Of a stretch of 64,000 nt of DNA, positions 1 to 12,530 are shown piece by piece. Within the stretch, counting starts at the first letter, position 1, and the number at the start of each line of letters is the position of its first letter. The notes under the pieces are model-generated. The model saw nothing but the letters and a program-made list of their open reading frames with translations. It was not told the origin of the DNA and did not search any database. The translations under genes and the position numbers were made by a program. Source of the stretch: Hofstenia miamia (Eukaryota > Xenacoelomorpha > Acoela > Hofsteniidae); the NCBI GenBank assembly GCA_900660155.1, contig CABFPE010000149.1:115482-179481 (forward strand), given 5' to 3'.

Positions 1-586
1 AGCCAGTTTTTAGTTTGTGTGTTTATTGGGGATAGCACTATCTCAAACTTCTTTCCTTTTGTTAGCTTGTTTCTCATATGCCACAAGATTGGTAAGTTTA
101 CTTCCTTATCTTCTGTTGTAAGTGTCACCAATAGCCTGATATATAGCCTGAATATACCTGATTTCTGGTGCAATATTTTTTTTGAATATTGAATGCTGGA
201 AATATTTTCTTGTATTCAATTTGTATGCTCTATTTTTTCAACAAGTTCTACCTCTACTGTTACTATTTTTATTATCAGCCACTTTTCTTCTGTTTTCTTT
301 TGCAGTTTCATGTTTTCCAATATCTTTTGAATCATTTGTAGATGTTCTTCAAGCTGCATTTAATGAAAAATGATTTTGCTTTTTTGATGCCTTCCTTGTC
401 CATCAATTGTTCCACTGTTTTTGTTTGCTCATACAGATTGATCATGATACATGGATCCACTATTATTCTATAAATCTGAGCCAAGTAATCTATTTGTAAA
501 TCAAATCTGATTAACTCTGAAATTGTTGTGTCTGTTGGTGTTTTCTCCCATAGGAATATGTTCTCTGTCTGCATACAAGCATTTAG
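1..586 (-). pseudogene. Element C ORF3, middle fragment
   Basis: Reading the minus strand from 586 to 1, this DNA encodes a broken stretch similar to element E ORF3 (about 51180-51780). The best part is 332-574, where ENIFLWEK, ISELIRFDLQ and FFIKCSLK align with ENLFIIED, ISEMISINLQ and LYIKCSMN of E. A second frame at the window edge aligns a segment near KFEIVLSPI with KYEIAIAPI of E. The function is unknown and no membrane segment is visible. Element A interrupts the frame at 586/587, and the sequence resumes upstream at 16130. Several stops make it a pseudogene. Confidence 0.75.
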
Positions 587-1496
587 TGTAGAATCATGGG
601 CTGCAATAGTAATTATACTAGAAAACTAATTGACTCTGCAGAAGGTTTTAAATACTGGCCATACCATATAGCCCTGATTCCAGTAAGGAGAAAATTTATT
701 AAATTTAACATTGGTAATTCATCCAAGTAATCAATGCTTTTAGGTAAAATCCAAGATGACCAACTCACATGGGTTCCAGCCAAAGTTAAGTCTTTAAGAA
801 AAATAAAGTGCTCAACTTGAATGCATGGTGCTACCCTATCTGTCTCACTTATTAATTTCTATCTCATAACCACAAATAAACATCTCATTTTCATTGTTAT
901 CTCTCAGCTCACTAAATAATAGTCTGTAATTGCAAACATTCATGCTAGCCAACAGCATAGTATCATCACAGTGTTATCAATTATAAGTGCATGTACATGT
1001 TGAACATCAAACAAGAGTTTTGTTATTACCCTATACATAACCATATACATAACCTAATTGGTCCACAATTTGGGCTGGTAAGATCAGAGATGATCTCCAG
1101 GAGCTACATGTTGCCCTGTACCTTGAGAAAGTACTCCCAAATTGTCACTGTACTTAAGCAATTAATTTCATATCAAAAAGAAAAATATGTAAAAGAAGGA
1201 AAAGTAAATGGTAACTGAGGCTAGACAAACACTATTAACCTTTCTCAACATTGTTTCTCAATTTATACAATCCAAGTTATTACCTGTCTTTGTTTACAAC
1301 TAATGTTAATCATAAGATAACCATCCCATCAATTTCCCTTGCAAATGAAATTTGAGCAATATCATTAGCACCATTCAAAGAGACATTAAAATAGCTTTTG
1401 TATAACCAAGCTCAAAAATAAATATATACATCATACTGATGTCAATAAAACAAAAATAAAAAATAATAACCACAAAAATCCCTGAGTGACTCTGCA
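587..1496 (-). repeat. Element A 3' LTR
   Basis: A 910-bp LTR. On the plus strand it starts TGTAGAATC and ends CTCTGCA, where relatives end CTCTACA. It pairs with the 5' LTR at 14710-16129: both contain the block at about 617-640 followed by the shared GGTAAAATCCAAGATGACCA stretch, which the LTR fragment at 8722 has in a different version. The CRE-like site of the B LTRs is decayed here to TGATGTCA (about 1437-1444). CpG is almost absent. Confidence 0.85.
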
Positions 1497-1506
1497 CACC
1501 CCTCAA
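1497..1506 (-). other. Element A polypurine tract
   Basis: Directly next to the 3' LTR the minus strand reads GAGGGGTG, a purine run in the place where plus-strand synthesis is primed in LTR retrotransposons. The equivalent in B2 is at 19045-19058 and in E at 53567-53576. Confidence 0.6.
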
Positions 1507-2711
1507 ATTAATTCTGTGGTAGTAGTTAGAGGGTGGGATCTGAGACTATCTTCTGGGTGGTGGTTTTTGTTGGCTTTGATCTCTGTCCAGATTTCTTGAA
1601 TTTCTTTTAATTTTTCTGTACTCTGAGCAAAAGCAAAACTGACTCTCATGTCAGTTACAGTGTGTAATGATGGGGTGCTAACATTTGTCAATTCCAATGT
1701 TTGTGTTTGGAGTATAGTGTCTATGATCAACTTCTGATCCACTGCTATGTGGTGTGATGGAATTTTCTTACATAACATGAGATCTGTGAATAATAATTTC
1801 ATTATGGATATGATATTTGTGTGGTACATTGATATTGGATGATAGCTATAATGGTATAAAATGATGAAGTTTTCCATTTGAAAATGCAAATTCTCTACTT
1901 TTTTGGGAATGCTGTCTTCATATTCATCCCTGAGAACCATCATGAGTCTTATTTTTTCAACATTCACAATTTGATAGGCAATTTCTATTTGTTCCATTAT
2001 TTGCTCATCTTGTACTTCATGGACTCAGAAAAAATAGATGACTAATAGGTTAGGAAAATCTATGTTAACACACTTGAAGCTATTGATTGTACTACCATTA
2101 TTCAGGAATTGATAGATATTGTAAATTGTAAAGTCTTTGTCAAAACATGTGTGGACAGTGCTTTGCCAGTACAGATGACTGATCCCTTCAAGCATTTTTT
2201 AGTTGTAGCAAATTATCATATTAATCTTCAGGCATCTTTCTGCATCAATGACAAAAGGTATCATGTCAATGGAGCAATCTAAATTTCATGTATTGTATGT
2301 CCACCATAATTTGTTTTGAGTTTCTTCAGAAATATTATCACAGATATGGTGAACAGCTTGACATGTTGTTATAAAATACTGGTGAAGGGTATCTTCTCCT
2401 ACTTTGGGCATTTTCTTTCTTCTCTTTTCTGTCTTCCTGGACCAGACTGTTGAGGCAACTGTGGAAGTACTAATAGAGGTTGAGGGGGCTATTGAATCAC
2501 TCATTGGGGGGGGAGTATTTACAGGTTGTACAACACTAAAGGGGTACAACTAATTTGAGTTTTAAAAATTTCATCATATTTTTGTGCCAGCTCTGCTCAC
2601 ACATATGGAGATATGTGTCTCCCCACATAGTAGCAAGATGAGGACAGGCTGGCTGTCTCCTCTCCTAATTGTGGAGCTACATGTTGCCCACACAGAATAG
2701 GTATCTCCTCA
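1503..2711 (-). pseudogene. Element A ORF3, C-terminally shortened
   Basis: Two open pieces, 2286-2549 and 1503-1997, lie in one frame, which is also the integrase frame (2709-3380). The N-terminal part is Ser/Thr/Pro-rich, then a basic run near SRKTEKRRKKM and a block with HICDNISEETQNKL. The second piece starts MEQIEIAYQI and contains LHFQMENFIILYHY and SFAFAQS, all shared with B (19269-20789) and D (29457-30599). Stops fall at 2709, about 2553, 2286 and 2025 (TGA). It ends at the polypurine tract after only about 400 codons, whereas D and E continue for several hundred more, so the C-terminal half appears deleted. Function unknown; no signal peptide or membrane segment seen. Confidence 0.7.
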
Positions 2712-4170
2712 GCTCCATAATGCCTCATCAAGCAGAGATATGGTTCTCCCATGCCTAGATGAGGTTTTGGTATCATCTCTGCTACCCTCAATTTTCCTTC
2801 TCACTCTTTGATGGGCTGGAGGAGCTGGTGACTCTTGTTTTTCTTCCCTATCAGTATCATTCCTAAATAGATTTATAAGGTTAAGGTCCCAAATGTTGGG
2901 ATCATAAGGTTGATTTTCTCTAGCACACCTCAAAGGCAATACACATTGATTATCATTACTCAGATTAATCTCACTTTCAAATTTGGTATCACTAAAATCT
3001 TCTTCAGCAAAATCAGTTAAATTATTATAAGTATCAAACACATTGATACCATTGACAACCAATGTAAATTCATTACTATCATCAATAATTATGTGCTCAA
3101 TGTCCTTTATGGCTCTTTTTAGCCTCTGGAAGTGTACTGTTTTCCCATTATTAAGTGTGTACATGTTATGGTCAAGCACTTTCTCCACAATGAAGGGTCC
3201 TTGCCAATTATTAGCTAACTTCCTTACTTGGTTGTGATCTGTGATGACACAAGGTAAATATGTGAAAACTTTGTCACCTTGTTGATGAGGCTCACCATAT
3301 AATTTTCTATTAAATGTTCTCTTTTGCCATATACTTGATTGATTCATGTTATGACAAATTGTCAAATGAATTTGCTGCATATCTCATATATCAATCAATC
3401 TACATATCTGTCAACACTGGTTTCTGAATATTTAGGAAACATCATAGATAAGGAAGTTAGTGCTTCACAGCCAAACATAGCCTTAAAAAGACTTACACCA
3501 GTTGTGGAATGCACCAATGTATTATAAAAAAACTTGATGCATTCTATTACACATCTCCAATGTCTCCCTGCAGCCCATAATAGAGCTACTCTAATCAATA
3601 TTATCAAGGTACTATTTAATAATTCTACCAGGCCATTAGCTTGAGGGTGGTAAGCAGTAGTAAATTCGTGAATTACTTCTAACTCATGCATTAAGGCTTT
3701 CATTAGATTATTCTCAATCTGTGGACTGTGGTCAGAAATTAGTTTAGACATAGGGCCATATTTCAAAATCCACTCCTTAACTATTTTTTCAGCTATTCTT
3801 TCTGCACTTGTACTGTCCAATGGAATAATTTGAGCATATTTAGTGAAATGATCCACTATCACCAAGAGGTATTGAAAACCTCCATCATCCTGAGATAACT
3901 GTTCTAAATCAATGTGGATGATTTCATTGGGACTGGTTACAGTGCAACATTCTAACACAGCTCTCTGTTCTGGGAAATGGCTAGAATTATTCAAAAGACA
4001 TCACTCACACTTATCTATGACATCCATAATGGCAGGACTGATTCTAATTGTAACATACTGTGAATTGAAAGTTTTCTCTGTTTGAATTATTCCAAAGTGC
4101 CCCTTCTCATGCACTTGTCTCACTAGATCTCTTCTAAAGTACTCTGGAATAGTAAGTTGATTATTGTGAC
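2709..4170 (-). pseudogene. Element A integrase (first copy)
   Basis: Integrase joins element cDNA to host DNA. The frames are 4001-4348 (end of RNase H tether and HHCC finger, with HEKGHFGI and DKCE), 3395-3994 (core: IHIDLEQL with the first Asp, LISDHSPQ with the second, YHPQANGLVELLN with the Glu) and 2709-3380 (GPY/F module WQGPFIV, then a tail ending near IWDLNLINLF). The catalytic triad looks present, although a frame break separates core and C-terminus around 3381-3394. There is no chromodomain. The tail runs in frame toward ORF3 and is stopped by a TGA at 2709-2711. Confidence 0.85.
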
Positions 4171-5050
4171 TTTTAGTGTAAAGTAATCCTTTATTGGTCA
4201 TTGTCCAGTTGTACTGATTGTAATACTGAGTAGCTATAGGAGAAAGGGGGAAAAAGGGATCCCTCATTTGTCTCATATTCTTTGATAATACTTGATCATT
4301 TTGTTGATGTTTAATGATTTCTTCTTCAGAAATCTCTTCACATATCAAAATCAGTAGAATTTCCTTCTCATCCTATCTGCATTAATCTTTGGGATTAGCT
4401 CATACTTGGTATGAGGAATAAATCCAAATGGTACTTTCTCTCCAGCTGGTCTCTTTAAATCTCTTTCATAACTGGGCAGCACTGTCCAATAGTCAGCATT
4501 TAAATGTAAATGGCCAGGACAATGTTTGGTAGAAAAGAAAAATCATTCAAGTACTCTATCCACCTGGCCACTATATTGGATTTACTCCTGAGAATTTCTT
4601 AAGTCAGGCCAGGGTGCAGTTGTTGATATGTAGAATGAATTTGCAACCTAGTATAAAATAGCAAAATTTCCTCAGCAATTCCACTAAAGCTAGTATCTCA
4701 CACTTTGTTGCTCCATAGTTCTTTTTGGAATCTCTAAGTTTTCTGCTGAAATATTGAACCAGACTTTCAACTCCATTCATTTCTTGACTTAATACACCAC
4801 TAATAGCAACAGTACTGGCAATCAACAATAAAGTCTTTACCATAATCAGGAGTGTTTAATGAAGGAATCTTTTTGAGTTCAAGTTTTATCTTCTCCAGCA
4901 CATCCTGTTCATTCCAAGTCCATTTAAACTCATTAGATTTATTAAGTAAATTTGAAATAGACTTTGTCTTCTCAGCTAGGTTGGGAATGAACATTCTATA
5001 ATAGTTTAGAAATCCCATCAGCCTCTGCACATCTTTCTGACTTCTAGGTG
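4171..5050 (-). pseudogene. Element A RNase H and tether (first copy)
   Basis: RNase H degrades RNA in the RNA:DNA hybrid during reverse transcription. The recognisable pieces, in 4604-4843 and its surroundings, are YFSRKLRDSKKNYGATKCE with the Glu-containing segment, and the degraded HINNCTLA in place of TDNSALAW. The region is broken by several stops and frame changes. It matches 10095-10904 of the second copy and 23481-24393 of B3. Confidence 0.75.
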
Positions 5051-5815
5051 TTTCTATTTTTTCCAAAAACTGCTTAGCATTCATTTTTATCAAAATTTTC
5101 CCATATTCTATGACCCTCCCTAAAAAGGTAACTTTCATTTGAGCTAAAAAATATTTATTCCCATTAACCTTCAACCCAGCTTGTTCCAATAATTCTAATG
5201 TACAATTTAGTTTTTCTAGGTGTTCAGCAAAGATAGTACTTGCTACTAGTATGTTGTTAATGTATGCCAATATTCTTGGTTCAAGCATATTAGATTTATC
5301 TTTCAACACCTTGGTCATGTAATGTTAAAAAGTTGCTGGAGCATTACATAATCCAAAGGCCATATACTTCCATTCATACAAACCATATGGTGTAATGAAG
5401 GCAGTTTTCAGAATATTGGATGGATGCATTGGCACCTGCTAATAAGCTTTACACAAATCCAGACAGGAGAAAAATTTATACTTACTAGCATCATATAATA
5501 GATCTTCAATTTGTGTTAAGGGGTATGAATCTTTTACCATCACATCATTTAATTTTTGAAAGTCAATACAAAGCCTATATTTTTCTCCTTGGCAGCATAG
5601 GGACTATTGCTACCTTGAATTATCCCACTTTTGATTAGGTTGCTTAAAAGCTTTTCATATTCTGTTTTAAGATTCTCCAGTACTCTCCATACAGGCAGCT
5701 AAATTGGTTTCTCATGTTTGACTTCAATTGCATGTTCTTCTCCAATCACTTGCCCTACACTTATAGTTCCATAATTAAAAACTTCATGCTTACTTTGTAA
5801 GACAGAGATGAGTGA
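5051..5815 (-). pseudogene. Element A reverse transcriptase (first copy), catalytic Asp pair lost
   Basis: The 4800-5318 frame contains LAYINNILVAS, where a working RT has YIDD, so both catalytic aspartates are Asn. Further upstream, decayed frames still encode the [13 protein letters not shown] and LDLCKAY blocks. Premature stops are frequent, for example near 5323. From about 5252 on, the DNA is nearly identical to 11120-13589, including the YINN change and stops. Confidence 0.8.
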
Positions 5816-6660
5816 TCATTTTTCATGATGTTCTAGGTGCAGGTGAGTCTCATTATTAACAGAAGGCATTTGTACTATATCAGATGGTTCTTCCAAATCA
5901 TGAATTGCAGTGCATATTGAAGAACAAGAAGTTGCTACATTCTCAACACAGACTGGTACACCTATGATTTGAAATTTGGACACATCAAATTGTACAGGAA
6001 AAGTGGATCCATTCAGGATTGTCACATATGTTTTGCCTGCTGATACTGTACATAGATCAGGCAAGAAAGAAATCCCTTTAACATAGTTAATCCATTCTCC
6101 TACTATCATAACATCTCCATTCATTTCACTCTTAGAAAATACAGCTGCTCTTGTCCAATGCTTGGCTTCCAACTGAACAGGCTTGATTAAACCAAATACC
6201 ACCTCTTATTCCAGAATAGTTGCTAACTGTGTAGCTTCTTGATCTTTGATGGATATAGTATTAGTTTTATAGTTGATAACACATGCATTTCTTTCCAAAA
6301 AACCATTTCCTAAAATGAGATCATAAGGAAGTATATGATTAGATGTATCAATCACAATAAGGTCAGTGCTAAATGGTTCAGCATTAATTCACAATGCTGC
6401 ATCTCACAATCTCCCTTTCAAGGAGATTTGATTTCCTGAAGCATCATTTGCTTGACAGAAGAAGAATCCAATGAATGGTTAGACATAAGCCTTTACAACA
6501 TTCATTGCTAATGATTGAAGCAGCAGCTCCAGTATCAATGGTAGCATTAATGATTTGTCCATTCATTTCCACAGGAATCAGGTTCTTATGTATCAGATTA
6601 GTTATAACCAGAATATCCTGAGCATGTTTTAAAGGAGTCAGTGCTCCCTTTAATTAAAAT
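5816..6660 (-). pseudogene. Element A protease and protease-RT linker (first copy)
   Basis: The 5816-6202 frame of 128 codons is the linker downstream of protease. Protease itself is at about 6203-6640, with the active-site string ATIDTGAA visible on the minus strand near 6520-6540 and the ILGNGFL-type motif near 6300. Retroviral-type aspartic proteases cleave Gag and Gag-Pol. Frames are broken by stops. The gag/pol junction near 6655 has lost the slippery heptamer seen in B3. Confidence 0.8.
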
Positions 6661-7721
6661 TCTGCAACATGGTAAATTCATCATCCATTAAATCTACTAA
6701 AGGCATTTCATTGTTAGATTCAAATGGTGTGAAATCCTCTACTATGAATCCTTCCCCATCAGCTATTAATTGGATTTTTGCATGACAGTTGGATTTCAAA
6801 TGTCTTTTATCTCCACATCAAAAACATTGAACAGATGCCATATTAAATTATTTCTTAAGGACTGTTTTCTTTGATGTACTTGGCTCAGACTTTATCCTTA
6901 CTCCAGATAATTCATTAGCATCTTTGTCAATTTGATTGCAGTTATACATCAGGTATACCACACTAATTGCCTTTCTAATAATTTTGTGTAAACTTTTTTT
7001 GGGTCACATTTTACTTCTATTCAACTTCTAATAGAAGGGGGAAATCCTCAACAAATATATGAAACTAGATCATGTTGAAAGTACTCAGCAGACAGACTAC
7101 TAAGCTGAAACAGCTGTTCAACTTGAGTTATATAATTTTGGATATCATCACCTCATTTGAAGGCCATATCACAAAGTAAGGTTTTGTATTGATACTTAAT
7201 ATGTGGAGCTTGATAATGATCCTTGAAGAAACCCACTAGCAATTTGTAATAGGTTTTGATAGTATGATCAAGCATCATGTATTGATTATAGGCTAAACCA
7301 CTGAGATACAGTGGGAACTGGGATACAGTGCTTTCTTGAGAATTCTTATACTGCTTCATAGTGAGTTCAAATAAAAAAAACTACTCATCAAATGACTGAG
7401 ACACAGCATCAATTTGTCCATTGAATTTAGGCAGAACTGAATGTTTACTGAAAACTTGTAACTGTCCAGTTGACTCAATAGGAAGAATGTACTGCTTATA
7501 TCATGGTCAGCTACCTATATTGCTGATATCTATTTGGCAAGGACTAACATCACTCACATGCTCCTTCATGGTTGGTTTAACAGGCAGCATATTCACAGGA
7601 TCCATCATTGCAGATGCAGAACAAATTTGAGGAGGCTTAGCTGCAGTAGTGAGTGTGGACACATGGGTCAGGGCAGATTGAGCAAATGTTGGTTGGCAAG
7701 TAGAAGCAGCAGTGCATAATG
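6661..7721 (-). pseudogene. Element A gag, 3' part (first copy, cut by gap)
   Basis: It encodes the capsid and nucleocapsid parts of Gag. The CCHC knuckle near 6776-6836 keeps C..C, GDKRH and LKSNC but has a TGA between the first two Cys. The capsid block at 7153-7359 (SQFPLYLSGLAYNQYMMLD) matches B2, B3 and F. The contig stops at 7721, inside the N-terminal half of gag. Confidence 0.8.
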
Positions 7722-8721
7722 NNNNNNNNNNNNNNNNNNNNNNNNNNNNNNNNNNNNNNNNNNNNNNNNNNNNNNNNNNNNNNNNNNNNNNNNNNNNNNN
7801 NNNNNNNNNNNNNNNNNNNNNNNNNNNNNNNNNNNNNNNNNNNNNNNNNNNNNNNNNNNNNNNNNNNNNNNNNNNNNNNNNNNNNNNNNNNNNNNNNNNN
7901 NNNNNNNNNNNNNNNNNNNNNNNNNNNNNNNNNNNNNNNNNNNNNNNNNNNNNNNNNNNNNNNNNNNNNNNNNNNNNNNNNNNNNNNNNNNNNNNNNNNN
8001 NNNNNNNNNNNNNNNNNNNNNNNNNNNNNNNNNNNNNNNNNNNNNNNNNNNNNNNNNNNNNNNNNNNNNNNNNNNNNNNNNNNNNNNNNNNNNNNNNNNN
8101 NNNNNNNNNNNNNNNNNNNNNNNNNNNNNNNNNNNNNNNNNNNNNNNNNNNNNNNNNNNNNNNNNNNNNNNNNNNNNNNNNNNNNNNNNNNNNNNNNNNN
8201 NNNNNNNNNNNNNNNNNNNNNNNNNNNNNNNNNNNNNNNNNNNNNNNNNNNNNNNNNNNNNNNNNNNNNNNNNNNNNNNNNNNNNNNNNNNNNNNNNNNN
8301 NNNNNNNNNNNNNNNNNNNNNNNNNNNNNNNNNNNNNNNNNNNNNNNNNNNNNNNNNNNNNNNNNNNNNNNNNNNNNNNNNNNNNNNNNNNNNNNNNNNN
8401 NNNNNNNNNNNNNNNNNNNNNNNNNNNNNNNNNNNNNNNNNNNNNNNNNNNNNNNNNNNNNNNNNNNNNNNNNNNNNNNNNNNNNNNNNNNNNNNNNNNN
8501 NNNNNNNNNNNNNNNNNNNNNNNNNNNNNNNNNNNNNNNNNNNNNNNNNNNNNNNNNNNNNNNNNNNNNNNNNNNNNNNNNNNNNNNNNNNNNNNNNNNN
8601 NNNNNNNNNNNNNNNNNNNNNNNNNNNNNNNNNNNNNNNNNNNNNNNNNNNNNNNNNNNNNNNNNNNNNNNNNNNNNNNNNNNNNNNNNNNNNNNNNNNN
8701 NNNNNNNNNNNNNNNNNNNNN
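7722..8721. other. Assembly gap, 1000 N
   Basis: Exactly 1000 N, so a scaffold gap of arbitrary length. The left side is element A gag. The right side is the inside of an A-type LTR, so the two sides are not adjacent in any normal element. Confidence 0.99.
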
Positions 8722-9340
8722 ATACTTTTAGGTAACATCCAAGATGACCAACTCACATGGCTTCCAGCCGAAGCAAAGTCTTTAGGAAAAGTAAAGCGCC
8801 GACTTGAATGCTACCCTATCATTCTCACATATTAATTTCTATCTCATAACCACAAATAAACATCTCATTTTCATTGTTTTCTCTCATAACCACAAATAAA
8901 CATCTCATTTTCATTGTTAACTCTCAGCTCACTAAATAATAGTCTGTAATTGCCAGACATTCGCGCTAGCCAACGGCATAGTATCATAACAGGGTTATTT
9001 ATTATTACCCTATACGTAACCGTATACATAACCTAATTGGTCCACAATTTGGGCTGGTAAGATCAGAGATGATCTCCAGGAGCTACGTGTCGCCCTGTAC
9101 CTTGAGAAAGTACTCCCAAATTGTCGCCGTACTTAAGCAATTAATTTCATATCAAAAAGAAAAATAAGTAAAAGAAGGAAAAGTAAATGGTAACTGAGGC
9201 TAGACAAAATCTATTAACCGTTCTCAACATAATTTCTCAATTTATACAATTCAAGTGATTACCTGTCTTTGTTTACAAATAAAGATCGCCAGATAATTAT
9301 GTCAGATTTTCCCTCGCAATTTAATTTGAGCAATAATATT
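8722..9340 (-). repeat. A-type LTR fragment joined to integrase
   Basis: About 620 bp of LTR starting inside the element (ATACTTTTAGGTAACATCC) and ending abruptly at about 9340, where integrase sequence begins. It keeps more CpG than A's own LTRs (for example CGCGCTAGCCAACGGC, against CATGCTAGCCAACAGC). It also carries a short tandem duplication of CTCATAACCACAAATAAAC. It probably comes from a different, younger copy (A-prime) with a deletion between LTR and integrase. Confidence 0.75.
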
Positions 9341-10094
9341 ATGTAATTTGGAAACATCATAGATAAGGAAGTTAGTGCTTCACAGCCAAACATAGCCTTA
9401 AAAAGACTTACACCAGTTGTGGAATGCACCAATGTATTATAAAAAAACTTGATGCATTCTATTACACATCTCCAATGTCTCCCTGCAGCCCATAATAGAG
9501 CTACTCTAATCAATATTATCAAGGTACTATTTAATAATTCTACCAGGCCATTAGCTTGAGGGTGGTAAGCAGTAGTAAATTCGTGAATTACTTCTAACTC
9601 ATGCATTAAGGCTTTCATTAGATTATTCTCAATCTGTGGACTGTGGTCAAAGATGAGTTTAGACATAGGACCATATTTCAAAATCCACTCCTTAACTATT
9701 TTTTCAGCTATTTTTTCTGCACTTGTACTGTCCAACGGAATAATTTGAGCATATTTAGTGAAATGATCCACTATCACCAAGAGGTACTGAAAACCTTCAT
9801 CATCTTGAGACAGCTGTTCTAAATCCATATGGACGATTTCATTGGGACTGGTTGCAGCGCAACATTCTAACTCGGCTCTCTGTTCTGGAAAATGGCTAGC
9901 ATTATTCAAGAGACATCGCTCACATTTATTGATGACATCCATAACAGCAGCCCTGATTCCAATAGTAACATATTGCGAATTATAAGTTTTCTCTGTTTGG
10001 ATTATTCCTAAATGCCCCTTTTCGTGTAATCGTCTTACTAGATCTCTTCTAAAGTACTCTGGAATGGCAAGACTTTTTTTGTAATAACGAGTAG
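9341..10094 (-). pseudogene. A-prime integrase, N-terminal two thirds
   Basis: The frame at 9259-9942 carries the CERC half of the zinc finger, HMDLEQL (first Asp), KLIFDHSPQ (second Asp) and YHPQANGLVELLN (Glu). The C-terminal GPY/F module and ORF3 are missing; the frame runs into LTR sequence at 9340. Protein differences from the first copy (for example ELECCAATSPNEIVHMD against VLECCTVTSPNEIIHID) show that this part is a different copy. Confidence 0.8.
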
Positions 10095-10904
10095 CTATAG
10101 GAGGAAGGGGAAAAATGGATCCTTAATACGTTTCATAATGGCAGATAATAGTTGATCACTTTGTTGATGTTTGATGATTTCTTCTTCGGAGATTTCTTCA
10201 TGTATCAAAATTGGTAGAATCTCATTCCCATTACTATCTGCATTAATCTTGGGGATTAGCTCATACTTGGTATGCAGAATAAATCCAAACAGTACTTTCT
10301 CTCCATCTGGTCTCTTTAAATCCCTTTCATAGCTGGGCAGTGCTGTCCAATAGTCAGCATTTAAGTGTAAACGGCCAGGACGATGTTTGATCGAAAAAGA
10401 GAAATCATTTAGATATTCTATCCATCTGGCCACTATATTGGATTTATCTCCAGAGAATTTTTTAAGCCAGGCCAAAGCAGTGTTGTCAGTACGTATGATG
10501 AATTTTCGACCTAATATAAATTAGCAAAATTTCTTCAGCGACTCCACTAAAGCTAACATCTCACACTTTGTGGCTCCATAGTTCCTTTTGGGATCTCTAA
10601 GTTTTCTACTGAAATATTGTACCAGACTTTTGACTCCATTTATTTCTTGACTTAATACACCACTAATAGCAATGGCACTGGCATCACAATCAACAATAAA
10701 GATTTTACTATAATCAGGAGTATTTAATGAAGGAATCTTTTTGAGTTCAATTTTTATCTTCTCCAATGCATCCTGTTCGTTCCAGGTCCATTTAAACTCA
10801 TTATTCTTTTTAAGTAAATTTGAAATAGATTTGGTCTTCTCAGCTAGGTCGGGAATGAACATTCCATAATAATTTAGAAAGCCCATCAACCTCTGCACAT
10901 CTTT
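10095..10904 (-). pseudogene. A-prime RNase H and tether
   Basis: Frames 10095-10475 (MAWLKKFSGDKSN, RPGRLHLNADYWTALPSYERDL) and 10521-10898 (IVDCDASAIAISGVLSQ with the first Asp, KCEMLALVES with the Glu) give a nearly complete RNase H. Breaks at 10476-10520 and 10899-10904 interrupt it. It is better preserved than the 4171-5050 copy. Confidence 0.8.
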
Positions 10905-11683
10905 TCAACTTCTAGGTGTTTCTATTTTCTCCAAAAAATGCTTAGCATTCATTTTTATTGAAATTTTCCCATATTCTATGACTCTCCCTAAGAAGGTAAC
11001 TTTCTTCTGAACCAACGAACATTTATTTCCATTAACTTTCAACCCAGCTTGTTGTAATAATTCTAATGTACGATTTAGTTTTTCTAGATGTTCTTCAAAG
11101 GTTGTACTGGCTACTAATATGTTGTTAATGTATGCCAATATTCTTGGTTCAAGCATATTAGATTTATCTTTCAACACCTTGGTCATGTAATGTTAAAAAG
11201 TTGCTGGAGCATTACATAATCCAAAGGCCATATACTTCCATTCATACAAACCATATGGTGTAATGAAGGCAGTTTTCAGAATATTGGATGGATGCATTGG
11301 CACCTGCTAATAAGCTTTACACAAATCCAGACAGGAGAAAAATTTATACTTACTAGCATCATATAATAGATCTTCAATTTGTGTTAAGGGGTATGAATCT
11401 TTTACCATCACATCATTTAATTTTTGAAAGTCAATACAAAGCCTATATTTTTCTCCTTGGCAGCATAGGGACTATTGCTACCTTGAATTATCCCACTTTT
11501 GATTAGGTTGCTTAAAAGCTTTTCATATTCTGTTTTAAGATTCTCCAGTACTCTCCATACAGGCAGCTAAATTGGTTTCTCATGTTTGACTTCAATTGCA
11601 TGTTCTTCTCCAATCACTTGCCCTACACTTATAGTTCCATAATTAAAAACTTCATGCTTACTTTGTAAGACAGAGATGAGTGA
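10905..11683 (-). pseudogene. Element A/A-prime reverse transcriptase (second copy)
   Basis: The 10905-11186 frame has LAYINNILVAS instead of YIDD, as in the first copy. From 11120 to the right, the DNA matches 5252 onward at a constant offset of 5868 bp, with matching stops. The homology switches from diverged to nearly identical inside this gene. Confidence 0.8.
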
Positions 11684-12530
11684 TCATTTTTCATGATGTT
11701 CTAGGTGCAGGTGAGTCTCATTATTAACAGAAGGCATTTGTACTATATCAGATGGTTCTTCCAAATCATGAATTGCAGTGCATATTGAAGAACAAGAAGT
11801 TGCTACATTCTCAACACAGACTGGTACACCTATGATTTGAAATTTGGACACATCAAATTGTACAGGAAAAGTGGATCCATTCAGGATTGTCACATATGTT
11901 TTGCCTGCTGATACTGTACATAGATCAGGCAAGAAAGAAATCCCTTTAACATAGTTAATCCATTCTCCTACTATCATAACATCTCCATTCATTTCACTCT
12001 TAGAAAATACAGCTGCTCTTGTCCAATGCTTGGCTTCCAACTGAACAGGCTTGATTAAACCAAATACCACCTCTTATTCCAGAATAGTTGCTAACTGTGT
12101 AGCTTCTTGATCTTTGATGGATATAGTATTAGTTTTATAGTTGATAACACATGCATTTCTTTCCAAAAAACCATTTCCTAAAATGAGATCATAAGGAAGT
12201 ATATGATTAGATGTATCAATCACAATAAGGTCAGTGCTAAATGGTTCAGCATTAATTCACAATGCTGCATCTCACAATCTCCCTTTCAAGGAGATTTGAT
12301 TTCCTGAAGCATCATTTGCTTGACAGAAGAAGAATCCAATGAATGGTTAGACATAAGCCTTTACAACATTCATTGCTAATGATTGAAGCAGCAGCTCCAG
12401 TATCAATGGTAGCATTAATGATTTGTCCATTCATTTCCACAGGAATCAGGTTCTTACGTATGAGATTAGTTATAACCAGAATATCCTGAGCATGTTTTAA
12501 AGGAGTCAGTGCTCCCTTTAATTAAAATTC
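11684..12530 (-). pseudogene. Element A protease and linker (second copy)
   Basis: The 11684-12070 frame translates identically to 5816-6202. The protease active site DTGA lies near 12390-12405. The copy belongs to the near-identical block, so its lesions are the same. Confidence 0.8.

Noticed and set aside
7668-8756. Long open frames spanning N runs (also at 20795-22027 and 34250-35465)
   Set aside because: They are open only because N gaps contain no stop codons.
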